From GWB2-37-7 sp942492835 (lineage in GTDB: Bacteria > Bacillota > Clostridia > Lutisporales > Lutisporaceae): DNA of 64,000 bases. The DNA lies in assembly GCA_942492835.1 (NCBI GenBank), contig OW818645.1, positions 1,178,001-1,242,000 on the forward strand. The letters are read 5' to 3'. Position numbers and translations under genes: made by a program. Positions 42,969 to 52,164 of the stretch are shown piece by piece (the first letter of the stretch is position 1; each line of letters opens with the position of its first letter). Under the pieces are notes generated by a model. That model did not search any database. It worked only from the letters and a program-made list of their open reading frames with translations, and had not been told where the DNA came from.

Positions 42969-44129
42969 TTATACCCCTGATATCTCTTTTTCTACTCTAG
43001 GTGGTTTTGGACCATGAAACTGATAATAATCAGTTTTTAACATACCATTATACAATTTACGTTTCTTGTCAGCTCTTCTTCCAAACAGCTTCTCAAAGCT
43101 TTCATGGGCAGTGATTATATAAAATGACCAAGTATCAAGCTTTTTAAATACTCTCCCCATATCCTTGTAAAGGGGTTCTACAGATTTTGTATCTTGTAAC
43201 CGCTCTCCATAAGGAGGATTTGTTACTATGAAGCCATATCTATCAGTGCTGCTTAATTCTCTAACATCTCTATTTTGAAAATGTATTTGATTTTCTACTC
43301 CTGCAAGTCTTGCATTATCACGAGCTATCTTAAGCGCTCTATCATCTATATCATAGCCTTGTAATGTTAATTTTACATCCGTCTTAATTTTCTGTCTAGC
43401 TTCAGTCCTTGCTTTATCCCAGAGTGCCTTTGGTGTAATGTCCCAGCTTTCTGCTGTGAACTCTCTATTTAATCCCGGTGCAATATTTAAACCTATCATT
43501 GCCGCTTCAATTAGTATCGTACCAGAACCGCAGAAAGGATCAATCATAAGTCTGTCTGCATGCCACGGAGTAAGCATTACCATTGCAGCTGCTAAGGTCT
43601 CCTTAATCGGAGCTTCATTAGCAAGCTCTCTATATCCTCTTTTGTGAAGTGCATGTCCAGTTGTATCAATATAAAGAATTACTTTATCTTTATTTAGAAA
43701 CACATGGATAGGATATTTAGCTCCCCTCTCAGGAAACCAATCCAGCTTATGCTTTTGCTTCATGCTTTCCACTACAGCCTTTTTTACTATAGCTTGAATA
43801 TCTGAGGTGCTAAAAAGCTTAGATTTGATAGAGGAAGCCTTAGCTACAGGGAATTCCGCATCTTTAGGTATCCATTTATGCCAAGGCAGCTTTTTTGTAT
43901 TTTGAAACAGCTCCTCATAGTTTTCTGCGTGAAATTCACCAACCTTTAGTAATATTCTCTCTGCTGTACGCAACCAAAGGTTTGATAAACAAATTCCATA
44001 CTCATCAGTTTCAAAGTTAACTCTTCCATCTACTACCTCAGTAGTCTCATAACCTAAGTCTCTTATTTCTCTTGCCAGCACTGCCTCTAATGCAAAATTG
44101 CATGGCGCTGTTAATTCTATTTTGCTCAT
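42969..44129 (-). CDS. THUMP-domain class I rRNA/tRNA methyltransferase (RlmL N-terminal type)
   Basis: About 386 residues. The N-terminal ferredoxin-like and THUMP domain (to about residue 160) binds RNA. The Rossmann-fold methyltransferase has motif I RLMIDPFCGSGTILIEAAM and the base-methylation motif IVTNPPYGERL. NPPY places it with enzymes that methylate exocyclic or ring nitrogens of guanine, and homologues include 23S rRNA m2G2445 methyltransferase RlmL and YpsC. The ATG at 44129 after AGAGGAG is chosen; 26 upstream in-frame codons are spurious. Confidence 0.88.
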   Translation of the reverse strand: MSKIELTAPCNFALEAVLAREIRDLGYETTEVVDGRVNFETDEYGICLSNLWLRTAERILLKVGEFHAENYEELFQNTKKLPWHKWIPKDAEFPVAKASSIKSKLFSTSDIQAIVKKAVVESMKQKHKLDWFPERGAKYPIHVFLNKDKVILYIDTTGHALHKRGYRELANEAPIKETLAAAMVMLTPWHADRLMIDPFCGSGTILIEAAMIGLNIAPGLNREFTAESWDITPKALWDKARTEARQKIKTDVKLTLQGYDIDDRALKIARDNARLAGVENQIHFQNRDVRELSSTDRYGFIVTNPPYGERLQDTKSVEPLYKDMGRVFKKLDTWSFYIITAHESFEKLFGRRADKKRKLYNGMLKTDYYQFHGPKPPRVEKEISGV

Positions 44130-44351
44130 ATATTTCTCCTCTTTTGTGGTAATATTTCTATTCCTACAATTTCTTGTCATACAAGTATTATACAATATGT
44201 TGCACACTAATCAATTCTTACTTTTAATAATTTTATATTCATATTAATTATTATTCTAATTTTTATTAATTATTATAAGCTATATGTTTTTACATGTATA
44301 GAATTTAACGACAAAAGGATACTAAGATAAAAAAGAAAAGGAGTTGATTTG

Positions 44352-44528
44352 ATGAAGCTTAAACGCGCAGAAGAGATTCTTAATTCAAAGGATAATATTG
44401 ATGTGTTTTATAGGAATAGTCCTGTTTGGATTGAAGACCTAGATTCAAACAAAGATAATGCGGATATAATCATACTTGATAGCAAAGCTAGGATGAATGT
44501 ACCAGTTTGGGATTTGAACGAGAAATAG
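44352..44528 (+). CDS. sspH: H-type small acid-soluble spore protein
   Basis: 58 residues beginning MKLKRAEEILNSKDNIDVFY, then NSPVWIEDLD and a final MNVPVWDLNEK. These match the SspH family (MD-KRA-EILES---IDV-Y-G-PVWI--LD ... V-V-V--L). SASPs are made in the forespore; the H type is minor and unrelated to the DNA-binding alpha/beta type. The start follows an AAAAGGAG ribosome site. This is the window's clearest sign of a spore-former. Forespore sigma control is expected from the family, but a promoter was not assigned. The gene is too short for many ORF filters. Confidence 0.9.
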   Translation: MKLKRAEEILNSKDNIDVFYRNSPVWIEDLDSNKDNADIIILDSKARMNVPVWDLNEK

Positions 44529-44533
44529 AAAAT

Positions 44534-44561
44534 AACAAGGGGATAGACAAATCCCCTTGTT
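44534..44561. terminator. Bidirectional terminator after sspH
   Basis: The stem AACAAGGGGA/TCCCCTTGTT with an 8-base loop, between convergent sspH and the gene at 44560. Confidence 0.85.
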
Positions 44562-45345
44562 AACTAGATGCAATTTCTTCCGAAGTTTTCTTTTCTTTTT
44601 CTATGTACTTGCATATATATTCTTTATAAAACTTTCTTTTTTCTTTAACTATGTCATTATACTTCGCATCCCTATCTAAGTATATATCTAAATCATATTC
44701 TGCTTTACCTTTAGTATCACTGCATTTTTCCTTTCTTAACTCAATTTGATCACCCTCTAAGAGTAGGATATTAAATGCATATCCTTTCCAGTTTTTTATT
44801 ATATCTAAGTGTTTTGCATAAATAACTGGTGGATTTTTTCTGCATGCTTCTAAAAAATCCTCTTGTCTTTCTTTATCATCTTTCATATTGAATGAATCTG
44901 TGATTTTTCTTAGACTTATAACAAAGGCTGATTGTGAACTGGGTCTCATACCATGAAATGGCTTTCTTTTAAGAAGATTTATGAATCCAATAGCTATCTT
45001 ATAAAATATCTTTAATCCCAAGGATATAATCCTTTTGTAGTAATTTACAATAATCATTAAAAATATGCCTATGCTTATTACGAGCCCTAGATTATTTAAT
45101 ATAGCTACAATAATACAAAATAAATCCACTCCAAATACAAATACATCAAATATATCATCCATAGAAGTCATACTTCTTTTTCTATAACTTACCATAAGAC
45201 AGATAATTATCAATGGTATTATTAATGCTATCTGTGGATAGACCGATTTGATGTCTGCCTCTTCCTGCAAGTATGTTAATATAAGTGCTATAGATGCCGA
45301 AACGATGCCAATCCATCTAGATAAAATTTTATAGTTGTAAACCAT
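44560..45345 (-). CDS. Polytopic membrane protein of unknown function
   Basis: About 261 residues. Four hydrophobic segments in the first 120 residues (WIGIVSASIALILTYL, IALIIPLIIICLMV, VFGVDLFCIIVAILNNLG, ISIGIFLMIIVNY) are followed by a soluble C-terminal domain rich in Lys and Glu. No motif is recognised. The ATG at 45345 is chosen over a TTG-type start six codons upstream because GGGTGGG precedes it. Convergent with sspH. Confidence 0.7.
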   Translation of the reverse strand: MVYNYKILSRWIGIVSASIALILTYLQEEADIKSVYPQIALIIPLIIICLMVSYRKRSMTSMDDIFDVFVFGVDLFCIIVAILNNLGLVISIGIFLMIIVNYYKRIISLGLKIFYKIAIGFINLLKRKPFHGMRPSSQSAFVISLRKITDSFNMKDDKERQEDFLEACRKNPPVIYAKHLDIIKNWKGYAFNILLLEGDQIELRKEKCSDTKGKAEYDLDIYLDRDAKYNDIVKEKRKFYKEYICKYIEKEKKTSEEIASS

Positions 45346-45416
45346 AATTAACCCACCCCTCAATTTGTCATTGTATTATTCAACATAATACATATATTTT
45401 CCTATATTGTAAAACA

Positions 45417-45557
45417 TTATTTAGAAAGGTTTGTAATTACATAATGTTTCATTGTACCTTCAATTTTTCCACCATTCGCCCCTTGTCGAATTATCTCTAT
45501 ATCATTGTCGTAATTTCCCAGGAAATAAGTCGGTGGTATAACATAATGCGACAGCAT
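45417..45557 (-). CDS. Possible 46-aa small protein downstream of the 45563 gene
   Basis: An ATG at 45557, five bases past the preceding stop and about ten bases after AAGGA, opens 46 codons. The encoded protein starts MLSHYVIPPTYFLGNYDND and ends KIEGTMKHYVITNLSK. The composition is protein-like and codon third positions look normal for this genome. It may be a genuine cotranscribed small protein, or the remnant of a longer downstream gene. No family is recognised. Confidence 0.4.
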   Translation of the reverse strand: MLSHYVIPPTYFLGNYDNDIEIIRQGANGGKIEGTMKHYVITNLSK

Positions 45558-45562
45558 GTCTT

Positions 45563-46162
45563 TTATTCCTTGATATCAAAGGATCTTATTATTCTGTTGA
45601 ATAATATAAGGTATTGAGGCTTCCAGTCATCTTCGTTTACAAAGAAGCTAACCCTATAAATTCTATTGTTTGCACCCTCAATAAATGCCTCATAGGCTCT
45701 GATATACTTATCTTGATTTGTCCGTCTGCTGTAGTCAAGAAGATAGCCCTTGTTTTGGTTTGATGTAATCTCCTTGACCCGGTAGTACTTAAAATCCACT
45801 ACTCCAACAGCTGACTTCTTAGATTCATCAATAAACTGCTTTAGAGGCTTATCTATATCCCATACCTGCACAAAACCATGGGTCTTTTTATCCTCGGACA
45901 TGAAAGCTAGATTATATATTATCTCTCCTCCACTAAATGCCTGCTCTATAGTAGTCCAGTTTGAAGGAAGCGTGAACTCAAATTTATCCTGTAAAGCTGT
46001 ATATTTCTTTAGAAACTGCCTTTCTGCCTTTTGATACTCAATACTATTCTTAAAGGTTTCTGCTATAGGATTAAAAGCATAGTATAATGATCCAATAAAC
46101 AATGCTAGTATAATAATCCCAATAATAAAAACTAAAGCTCTTTTTACAATAAATAGTTTCAT
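45563..46162 (-). CDS. Membrane-anchored protein with PsbP-like extracytoplasmic domain
   Basis: About 199 residues. An N-terminal membrane segment (residues 8-30) is followed by an extracytoplasmic domain. That domain carries the pattern of PsbP/DUF1795-like folds: FEFTLPSNWTTIEQAFSGGE, VQVWDIDKPLKQFIDESKKS, GYLLDYSRRTNQDKYIRAYE, and a closing FNRIIRSFDIKE. Such domains occur in uncharacterised Clostridia surface proteins. The ATG at 46162, after GGGGAG, is preferred to an upstream in-frame codon. A possible small ORF follows after five bases. Confidence 0.72.
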   Translation of the reverse strand: MKLFIVKRALVFIIGIIILALFIGSLYYAFNPIAETFKNSIEYQKAERQFLKKYTALQDKFEFTLPSNWTTIEQAFSGGEIIYNLAFMSEDKKTHGFVQVWDIDKPLKQFIDESKKSAVGVVDFKYYRVKEITSNQNKGYLLDYSRRTNQDKYIRAYEAFIEGANNRIYRVSFFVNEDDWKPQYLILFNRIIRSFDIKE

Positions 46163-46333
46163 CACACACTCCCCTTGCATAGCTTATTTACAACTTAAAA
46201 CCATCCTTTTGACTGAATATTCATCGTGAAAAAGTTTATATTATACTGTATTAGATTGGTTTATATATATGACTTTTTTTGATGTGTATTGTATAATTAT
46301 ATTTAGATATATAACATTCAGGAGGTAAAAATA

Positions 46334-47356
46334 TTGAGATACATTGATTTTAGAAGTGATACAGTTACTATGCCTACAAAGGAAATGAGAATGGCGATGG
46401 CAGAAGCAATCGTCGGAGATGATGTATACGGAGATGATCCAACAGTTTCAGAGCTAGAGAAGCTAGCAGCGGAGATGGTTGGAAAGGAAGCTGCTATGTT
46501 TGTACCAAGTGGAACTATGGGTAATCAGCTTGCAGTAATGACTCACACTAGAAGAGGCGATGAAATAATTGTTGAAGAAAATTGTCATGTAGTCATACAT
46601 GAGGTCGGAGCAGTAGCTGTTTTATCTGGTGTAAATATGAGAACAATAAAAGGCATAAACAGTATTATGAGACCAGAAGATGTTGAAAAGGCTATCCGTG
46701 AAGATGACATACATCAGCCTGAGACAACACTTATATGCATGGAAAATGCTCTATCAAATGGCAGAGTAGTACCCTTAGCTGTGATGAAGGATATATATAA
46801 TATTGCGAAAAAACATAATTTGTCTGTACATTTAGATGGTGCAAGACTTTTTAATGCAGCTGCATATTTAGGTGTAGAAGCAAAGGTGATAACTGCTTAT
46901 ACTGATTCTGTTATGTTCTGTTTATCAAAAGGACTTTGCTCACCAGTTGGCTCCATATTAGCAGGCAGCAAAGCTTTTATAAACAGAGCCAAGAAAAATC
47001 GAAAGCTATTAGGCGGCGGTATGAGACAGTCAGGCATACTTGCAGCTGCTGGCTTAATCTCGCTAAAGGATATGACAAAGAGACTACACATAGACCATGA
47101 TAATGCTAAGTATCTTGCAAACAGACTATTAGAAATACCTGGAGTAAAACTAGACTTAGAAAGCATCCATATAAACATGGTATTTTTCACTATAGAAAAT
47201 CTTAAAATGTCTGATGTAGAATTTATTGAAAAGCTTTATCAAAAAGGCATAAAAGCTAATGGTATAGAAAATGGAGAATACAGATTTGTAACCAACAATG
47301 ATGTAACAAAAGAAGATATAGACTTTACTATTAACTACCTCAAAGAATTAATATAA
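46334..47356 (+). CDS. ltaE: Low-specificity L-threonine aldolase
   Basis: 340 residues of the fold-type I PLP threonine/allo-threonine aldolase family, cleaving L-threonine to glycine and acetaldehyde. Signatures are DFRSDTVTMPTKEMR at the start, GDDVYGDDPTVSELE, VPSGTMGNQLAV, VHLDGARLFNAA, and the PLP lysine in FCLSKGLCSPVGS. The start is TTG nine bases after CAGGAGG; no better ATG precedes the conserved N-terminus. With tdh-kbl at 33676-35848 the organism has two glycine-forming threonine routes. Monocistronic with its own terminator. Confidence 0.93.
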   Translation: MRYIDFRSDTVTMPTKEMRMAMAEAIVGDDVYGDDPTVSELEKLAAEMVGKEAAMFVPSGTMGNQLAVMTHTRRGDEIIVEENCHVVIHEVGAVAVLSGVNMRTIKGINSIMRPEDVEKAIREDDIHQPETTLICMENALSNGRVVPLAVMKDIYNIAKKHNLSVHLDGARLFNAAAYLGVEAKVITAYTDSVMFCLSKGLCSPVGSILAGSKAFINRAKKNRKLLGGGMRQSGILAAAGLISLKDMTKRLHIDHDNAKYLANRLLEIPGVKLDLESIHINMVFFTIENLKMSDVEFIEKLYQKGIKANGIENGEYRFVTNNDVTKEDIDFTINYLKELI

Positions 47357-47358
47357 TG

Positions 47359-47391
47359 AAAAGGGGATGACACATAGGCGTCATCCCTTTT
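47359..47391. terminator. Bidirectional terminator after ltaE
   Basis: The stem AAAAGGGGATGAC/GTCATCCCTTTT with one bulged G, between convergent ltaE and the ABC-F gene. Confidence 0.85.
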
Positions 47392-47393
47392 AA

Positions 47394-49262
47394 TTATCCC
47401 ATCCATTTTTTATACAACAGCTCTAATTTGGCTTCCAAGCTTTCTTTTTCTCCAAGTAGCTCTTGCAGTCTCACATAGTCAGAGCCAGCTTGGTCTACCT
47501 CCAGCTCTATAGCTTTAATATTTGTTTCAAGCTCAGATATTTCATTTTCCAGCTTTATCTTTTGCTTCTGGATTTGTTGCTCATCAATCTTGGTTTGCTT
47601 TATTTGAAGCTTTGGCTTTTCTTTGACTACAGGTGTTGCAATATCAGGTGACTTAGTTTTCTCTTTATATTCCTTATACTCTTCATAAGTACCACCAAAC
47701 TCAGTTATTCTGCCATTCTCCAGCTCCCAAATCTTTTCTGCAAAACGATTTATAAAATACCTGTCATGGGATACAAAAAGTATAGTACCGCTAAAATCTT
47801 CAACACATTCCTCTATCCACTCTCTTGAAGCTATATCCAAGTGATTTGTAGGTTCATCTAGAATCAGCATATTTACATCTTTTTGCATTAGTATGCATAA
47901 TCTTAATCTTGTTTTTTCTCCTCCTGATAAGGCTTCAACCTTCTTAAACACATCATTGCCTTTGAACTTGTATGCAGCCAGCATGTTTCTAGCTTCTTTA
48001 TCAGCAAGCTCTAAATCATAACTTATAGTATCCAAAACAGTTCTCTCAGGCTTTTCAAAAACAATATTCTGCTGTAAAAGGGCATATTTTATACTTTCTC
48101 CCAGCTTTGCAGTACCTGTATCTGCTTCTTCCTCTCCTGTAATGATTTTCAAAAGTGTAGTTTTGCCACATCCATTTTTACCCAGCAATGCAATTCTATC
48201 GCCCTTAAATAATGTCATACTGATATTATCAAGAACCTTATTGTTATTGTAAGTCTTAGATATATCCTTAAAAACAGCAATTTCCTTACCTGAGAAGCTT
48301 TCTTGACCAAAAGAGGCAGAAATAGCTCTCTCTTTTTGCGGCTTATCTGTTTTTTCCATTCTTTCTATACGCTTTTCTACAGCAAAAGCTTTCCTATGCA
48401 TAGCAGGATTGTCTGCATTGTTTGCCCATTCATGCATTTTCCTTGCTGCTTCCTCCAACTGCTTGATTTTCTTCTGTTCCTGTTCAAACTGAGCCAGCTT
48501 CTGCAAATACCGCTCTTCCTTTTCAACTGCATAGAAGCTGTAGTTACCTTGATATAGCTCTGCTTCACCTTCTATTATATCAACTATCCTTGTGACCACA
48601 TTATCAAGAAAATACCTGTCGTGAGAAATCACTAATACTGTTCCTTTGTACTGTTTTAAGAATTCCTCAATCCACTCTGTAGAATCAATATCCAAGTGAT
48701 TTGTAGGCTCATCCAGCAACAACACATTGGTATTTTGAAGTAATATCCTGCCAAGGTTTATCTTAGTTTTTTCGCCACCACTTAGCAGCATAAACTCTTG
48801 ATTCTGCATTTTTGTACTTATTTGCAGTCCATTACATACCTTCGCTATTTCACTTTCTATTGTATAGCCTCCAATAGCCTCAAAGCGTGATTGTATTTCT
48901 CCATAACGCTTCATAACCTTTTCGGTATAGTTGGCAGTCATATTATATTCTAAATTGCTCATTTCCTTTTTTAAAGCAAGGTGCTTTTCAAAGGCAGTCA
49001 TCAAAACATCTACGACCTTATAACCATCAGGGTATTCTGGAATCTGATCCAATACCCCAATTCTTACAGTGTCAGGTATAGTAACGCTTCCGCTTTCATA
49101 GCTCTCTACTCCTGCCAATACTTTAAACAAGGTCGATTTACCCGCACCGTTTTTACCTAGCAGTCCTACCTTTTCACCCTCAAATATTTCTAAGTTCAAA
49201 CCCTTTAACACGTGGTTGGCACCATAGTATTTATTTAATTCATTTACTGAAAAACTTATCAT
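47394..49262 (-). CDS. ABC-F family ribosome-associated ATPase
   Basis: A 622-residue protein with two ABC domains and no membrane part. The first has GLLGKNGAGKSTLFK, LLSGGEKTKINLGRIL and LLLDEPTNHLDIDSTEW. The second has ALLGKNGCGKTTLLK, LSGGEKTRLRLCILM and MLILDEPTNHLDIASREW. A charged interdomain linker (about residues 245-310) corresponds to the P-site tRNA interaction motif, and a coiled-coil tail ends it. ABC-F proteins act in translation or antibiotic resistance by ribosome protection; which subgroup is not decidable by eye. Confidence 0.92.
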   Translation of the reverse strand: MISFSVNELNKYYGANHVLKGLNLEIFEGEKVGLLGKNGAGKSTLFKVLAGVESYESGSVTIPDTVRIGVLDQIPEYPDGYKVVDVLMTAFEKHLALKKEMSNLEYNMTANYTEKVMKRYGEIQSRFEAIGGYTIESEIAKVCNGLQISTKMQNQEFMLLSGGEKTKINLGRILLQNTNVLLLDEPTNHLDIDSTEWIEEFLKQYKGTVLVISHDRYFLDNVVTRIVDIIEGEAELYQGNYSFYAVEKEERYLQKLAQFEQEQKKIKQLEEAARKMHEWANNADNPAMHRKAFAVEKRIERMEKTDKPQKERAISASFGQESFSGKEIAVFKDISKTYNNNKVLDNISMTLFKGDRIALLGKNGCGKTTLLKIITGEEEADTGTAKLGESIKYALLQQNIVFEKPERTVLDTISYDLELADKEARNMLAAYKFKGNDVFKKVEALSGGEKTRLRLCILMQKDVNMLILDEPTNHLDIASREWIEECVEDFSGTILFVSHDRYFINRFAEKIWELENGRITEFGGTYEEYKEYKEKTKSPDIATPVVKEKPKLQIKQTKIDEQQIQKQKIKLENEISELETNIKAIELEVDQAGSDYVRLQELLGEKESLEAKLELLYKKWMG

Positions 49263-49327
49263 AACTATCTCTCCTCTATATACAAAGCAAATATTTATCC
49301 GAACATATACAAGTCATTCCCACTGCT

Positions 49328-49353
49328 AAAAAAAGGACGCCTTCACAGCGCCC
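49328..49353 (-). terminator. Terminator of the chemoreceptor gene
   Basis: A GGGCGC/GCGTCC stem (one G-U pair) followed on the minus strand by seven T residues, ten bases past the stop. Confidence 0.75.
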
Positions 49354-49363
49354 TTCAATTCAT

Positions 49364-51058
49364 TTACTTTATGTGAAATTTTTCAGTTGCTTGAATTAAG
49401 GTTTCTGTCATATCATTTAGACTCTGAGCTGTCTCTGCTACATTTTGTGAAGAGGCGCTCATTTCCTCCATGGATGCTGATATCTCTTCTGCAGAACAAG
49501 ATAATTCTTTTGCTACACTGGATACAGTATCAATTTTTTTGATTATGATATCCTTCTGTTTGTCTACATTGAGCATATCGCTGTTTACTGCATAAACCTT
49601 TGGCAGCATTGCTTCAATGCTGTCGATTATACTTCTGAAGGACTTTATAGATTCTCTTACTGTTTTTATTTGATTGTTCAACTTGCCATCCATGCTGTCA
49701 GAAGTCTCTATAATCTGTCTGCTATCAACTGTGATATTATCCAATATTCCGTTAATACTCAAGGAAGATTCCTTTGACTGCTCTGCCAGCTTCCTTATTT
49801 CATCAGCTACTACCGAAAAGCCTTTACCTGCCTCCCCCGCTCTTGCCGCTTCGATGGCTGCATTAAGCGCCAAAAGGTTCGTTTGATCCGCTATAGAATT
49901 AATAAGATCCGTAATCTCACTGATACGAGATATATTTCCTTCCAAGCTGCCAATTCTATTTCTTACCTGCTCAAATGAGATATTCACATCCTTGATTGAG
50001 CTTTCCAGTTGATAAAGCTGAGCTGAACTTCGATCCGCCTCTACATTTACATGGTCAACCTCACCATTTATATTTTGTATAGATTGCTGAGCACTATCAA
50101 TGTTGCCTCCAAACTCCTTCAATATGCCAAGTGCTGCAATAATCTCTTCAGATTGTGAGTTTATGCCGTCTGTCATATTATTTACAGTTTGTGTTACATC
50201 CTCTGATGCTGCAGCCATCTCCTGAGATACTGCTGACAAAGTTTGTGTATAATTACTTACTTGATTGGATGTACTCTTTACATCGCTTAGTACATCTGTT
50301 GTTCTTGTTGTAAGTCTATTCAAATCATCTGAGATTTGTTTGAATTCATCTGTGCCATTCATATCTAGTTCTCCTGTCAGATCTCCTTCTGACATTTTGT
50401 TGAGGTTGCTTCTTATTTTTTTCACTCTTTTTGTAATTCCCTGAGAAAATAATAAGTTTGCAATTATAGATAATATCATTATTACAACTGCCAAAACAAT
50501 TGAATCGCCTATAATCTTATTCTTAATATCTACCAAGCTGCTAAAATCTATATCCAGTCCAGCCACACCTACTATATTTCCTTTGCTGTCCTTTATAGGT
50601 GAGTAGGCTGACAATAGGTTGTCTTCATCAAGAGATGCTGTTACAACAGTTTGACCCTCAAGTGCTAAAGGCAAATATTCATCCATAAAGCCTTCAGAAC
50701 TAAGCTCTTCAAAATCAGTAAAGGCCGCATCCACTCCATAATAGCACTCGTTATCCTTCATATATACTGTATAGAAATAAGTTACATTTTTATCTGTCTT
50801 AAAATTTACCATTTCCTGCTTCAATTCCATGTATTCAGTGCTCAGCATACTTCCTGAGGCAACTACCTTAACATGCTTGTCCCCATCTATCGCATCAACA
50901 GACTGTTTAGCTATCTCCAATACTTCAGCTCTTTTTTCATTCATAAGGCTATTAAAGGCGAAAACTACATTTCCTATAAATAATAATATTGTGACAAAGA
51001 CTACTAAACTGGTCATTTTAAATATCTTAGAACCCAAACCCCTAAACTTCATTTTCAT
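49364..51058 (-). CDS. Methyl-accepting chemotaxis protein
   Basis: About 564 residues. A first membrane helix (residues about 15-37) leads to an extracytoplasmic Cache-type sensor (to about 195; YMELKQEMVNFKTDKNVTYF, GVAGLDIDFSSLVDIK). A second helix (SIVLAVVIMILSIIANLLF), a HAMP region and the cytoplasmic signalling domain follow, with the conserved hairpin tip NSIADQTNLLALNAAIEAAR, AGEAGKGFSVVADEIRKLA. No C-terminal CheR-binding pentapeptide is seen. The ATG after GGGGGG is chosen. It feeds the Che pathway, to which CheX (1893-2357) also belongs. Confidence 0.92.
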   Translation of the reverse strand: MKMKFRGLGSKIFKMTSLVVFVTILLFIGNVVFAFNSLMNEKRAEVLEIAKQSVDAIDGDKHVKVVASGSMLSTEYMELKQEMVNFKTDKNVTYFYTVYMKDNECYYGVDAAFTDFEELSSEGFMDEYLPLALEGQTVVTASLDEDNLLSAYSPIKDSKGNIVGVAGLDIDFSSLVDIKNKIIGDSIVLAVVIMILSIIANLLFSQGITKRVKKIRSNLNKMSEGDLTGELDMNGTDEFKQISDDLNRLTTRTTDVLSDVKSTSNQVSNYTQTLSAVSQEMAAASEDVTQTVNNMTDGINSQSEEIIAALGILKEFGGNIDSAQQSIQNINGEVDHVNVEADRSSAQLYQLESSIKDVNISFEQVRNRIGSLEGNISRISEITDLINSIADQTNLLALNAAIEAARAGEAGKGFSVVADEIRKLAEQSKESSLSINGILDNITVDSRQIIETSDSMDGKLNNQIKTVRESIKSFRSIIDSIEAMLPKVYAVNSDMLNVDKQKDIIIKKIDTVSSVAKELSCSAEEISASMEEMSASSQNVAETAQSLNDMTETLIQATEKFHIK

Positions 51059-51224
51059 AACTTTCCCCCCGTCAAAATACATAGTAATAGTTTAATATTT
51101 CTATAACTTGAATTCATAATCATAATTCAAGATGGTCTAGAATATCTTCTGTAATTTTACCATTTTTACCGCCATCTTGCTACATTTTTAACTAACAAAT
51201 TGAACAAAAAGGTTTTGTATACTT

Positions 51225-51965
51225 TTAAAAATATAGCAATAAAAAACCGTCTTTCCATGCAGTATTTATCAGTGCTTCACATTGAGCCTTTATTTGGTAA
51301 AAGTGTCCGGGCTGAAGTACAAAAATATAATCCCTTGTTGTACCCCTGGAGAACTTTAAGCCAATCCACTCAGCACCTTTAAAACGCGAATCAAACTGTA
51401 GCTTTCTGAATTTTTCTAGGTAATCTTCCTCTTGTTTACGCTCCCTATGGTTATAGAATATAACGCTCTTACCAAGCTTGTAATAATCTTTTATTTCATC
51501 CAATCCAATATACTTATTGCCCTTCTGTCCTGTCAGCGAAACACTTTTTACTTGCAAACCATTATCAGGGTCTAGAAAAACTATCTCGCAATCCTTCAGG
51601 CTACTCAATGCAGCGTTATGCCAAGACTGTCTAAGCATACGGCGCTTCAAGGGGTTAGGTTCTCCGGCTAAATTCAATATCCTGTCATAGTACATGGTGT
51701 TTAGCGGCAGAACTCCAGATTTTTGTATACTAGACACATTTCTACTATTGTTTTCAACGATATCTTTCAAAATATAATAAAGCTCATTATCGTAGTCACT
51801 AAAGTTTTTCTTTTGAAGATATGAAGTGTGTTTACCATCAGAATTATGATTTTCGTCGGGAGTTAAGTACCAGTTTACACCTAATGTTAAACCAGTTCCT
51901 GCTATACTTCTTAATAAAGCATATTTTCCGTAATCTCCTATATCTCCAACATATCTATTTTGCAT
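51225..51965 (-). CDS. Conserved protein of unknown function (MQNRYVGDIGDYGKY family)
   Basis: 246 residues with a striking N-terminus MQNRYVGDIGDYGKYALLR, then LGVNWYLTPDE, EIVFLDPDNGLQV, SVIFYNHRERK and a C-terminal YIFVLQPGHF. The order NRY-GD-GD, FLDPDNG and a late Pro-Gly strand recalls a Rossmann-like or nuclease/methyltransferase fold. I cannot assign an activity. It follows the orphan RHS tip region in the same direction, with GGAG before the ATG. It may be cargo of the toxin locus or plain chromosome. Confidence 0.7.
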   Translation of the reverse strand: MQNRYVGDIGDYGKYALLRSIAGTGLTLGVNWYLTPDENHNSDGKHTSYLQKKNFSDYDNELYYILKDIVENNSRNVSSIQKSGVLPLNTMYYDRILNLAGEPNPLKRRMLRQSWHNAALSSLKDCEIVFLDPDNGLQVKSVSLTGQKGNKYIGLDEIKDYYKLGKSVIFYNHRERKQEEDYLEKFRKLQFDSRFKGAEWIGLKFSRGTTRDYIFVLQPGHFYQIKAQCEALINTAWKDGFLLLYF

Positions 51966-52008
51966 ATTATTCTCCTACAATCATTTAAATTCTTACCTTT
52001 AGTAAGTT

Positions 52009-52164
52009 TTAACATATTGAGTCACTCCCTAATTTTTGATATTTAGCATATCTAAATACAACACGTACTATAGATGATAGATTATAATTAACGTATTTCA
52101 TAACTTTAGTATATATCAATCTATGCTTAGAGTAATCAAATAAATCTAATGGAATCATTTTCAT
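52009..52164 (-). CDS. 51-aa basic ORF coupled to the orphan RHS tip
   Basis: The start ATG overlaps the TGA of the orphan RHS fragment (ATGA), with AGGA nearby. The product begins MKMIPLDLFDYSKHRLIYTK and is basic and aromatic-rich (VVFRYAKYQKLG). It could be an orphan immunity remnant, or the rest of a displaced toxin tip put out of frame. It has no recognised domain and may be decayed. Confidence 0.35.
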   Translation of the reverse strand: MKMIPLDLFDYSKHRLIYTKVMKYVNYNLSSIVRVVFRYAKYQKLGSDSIC

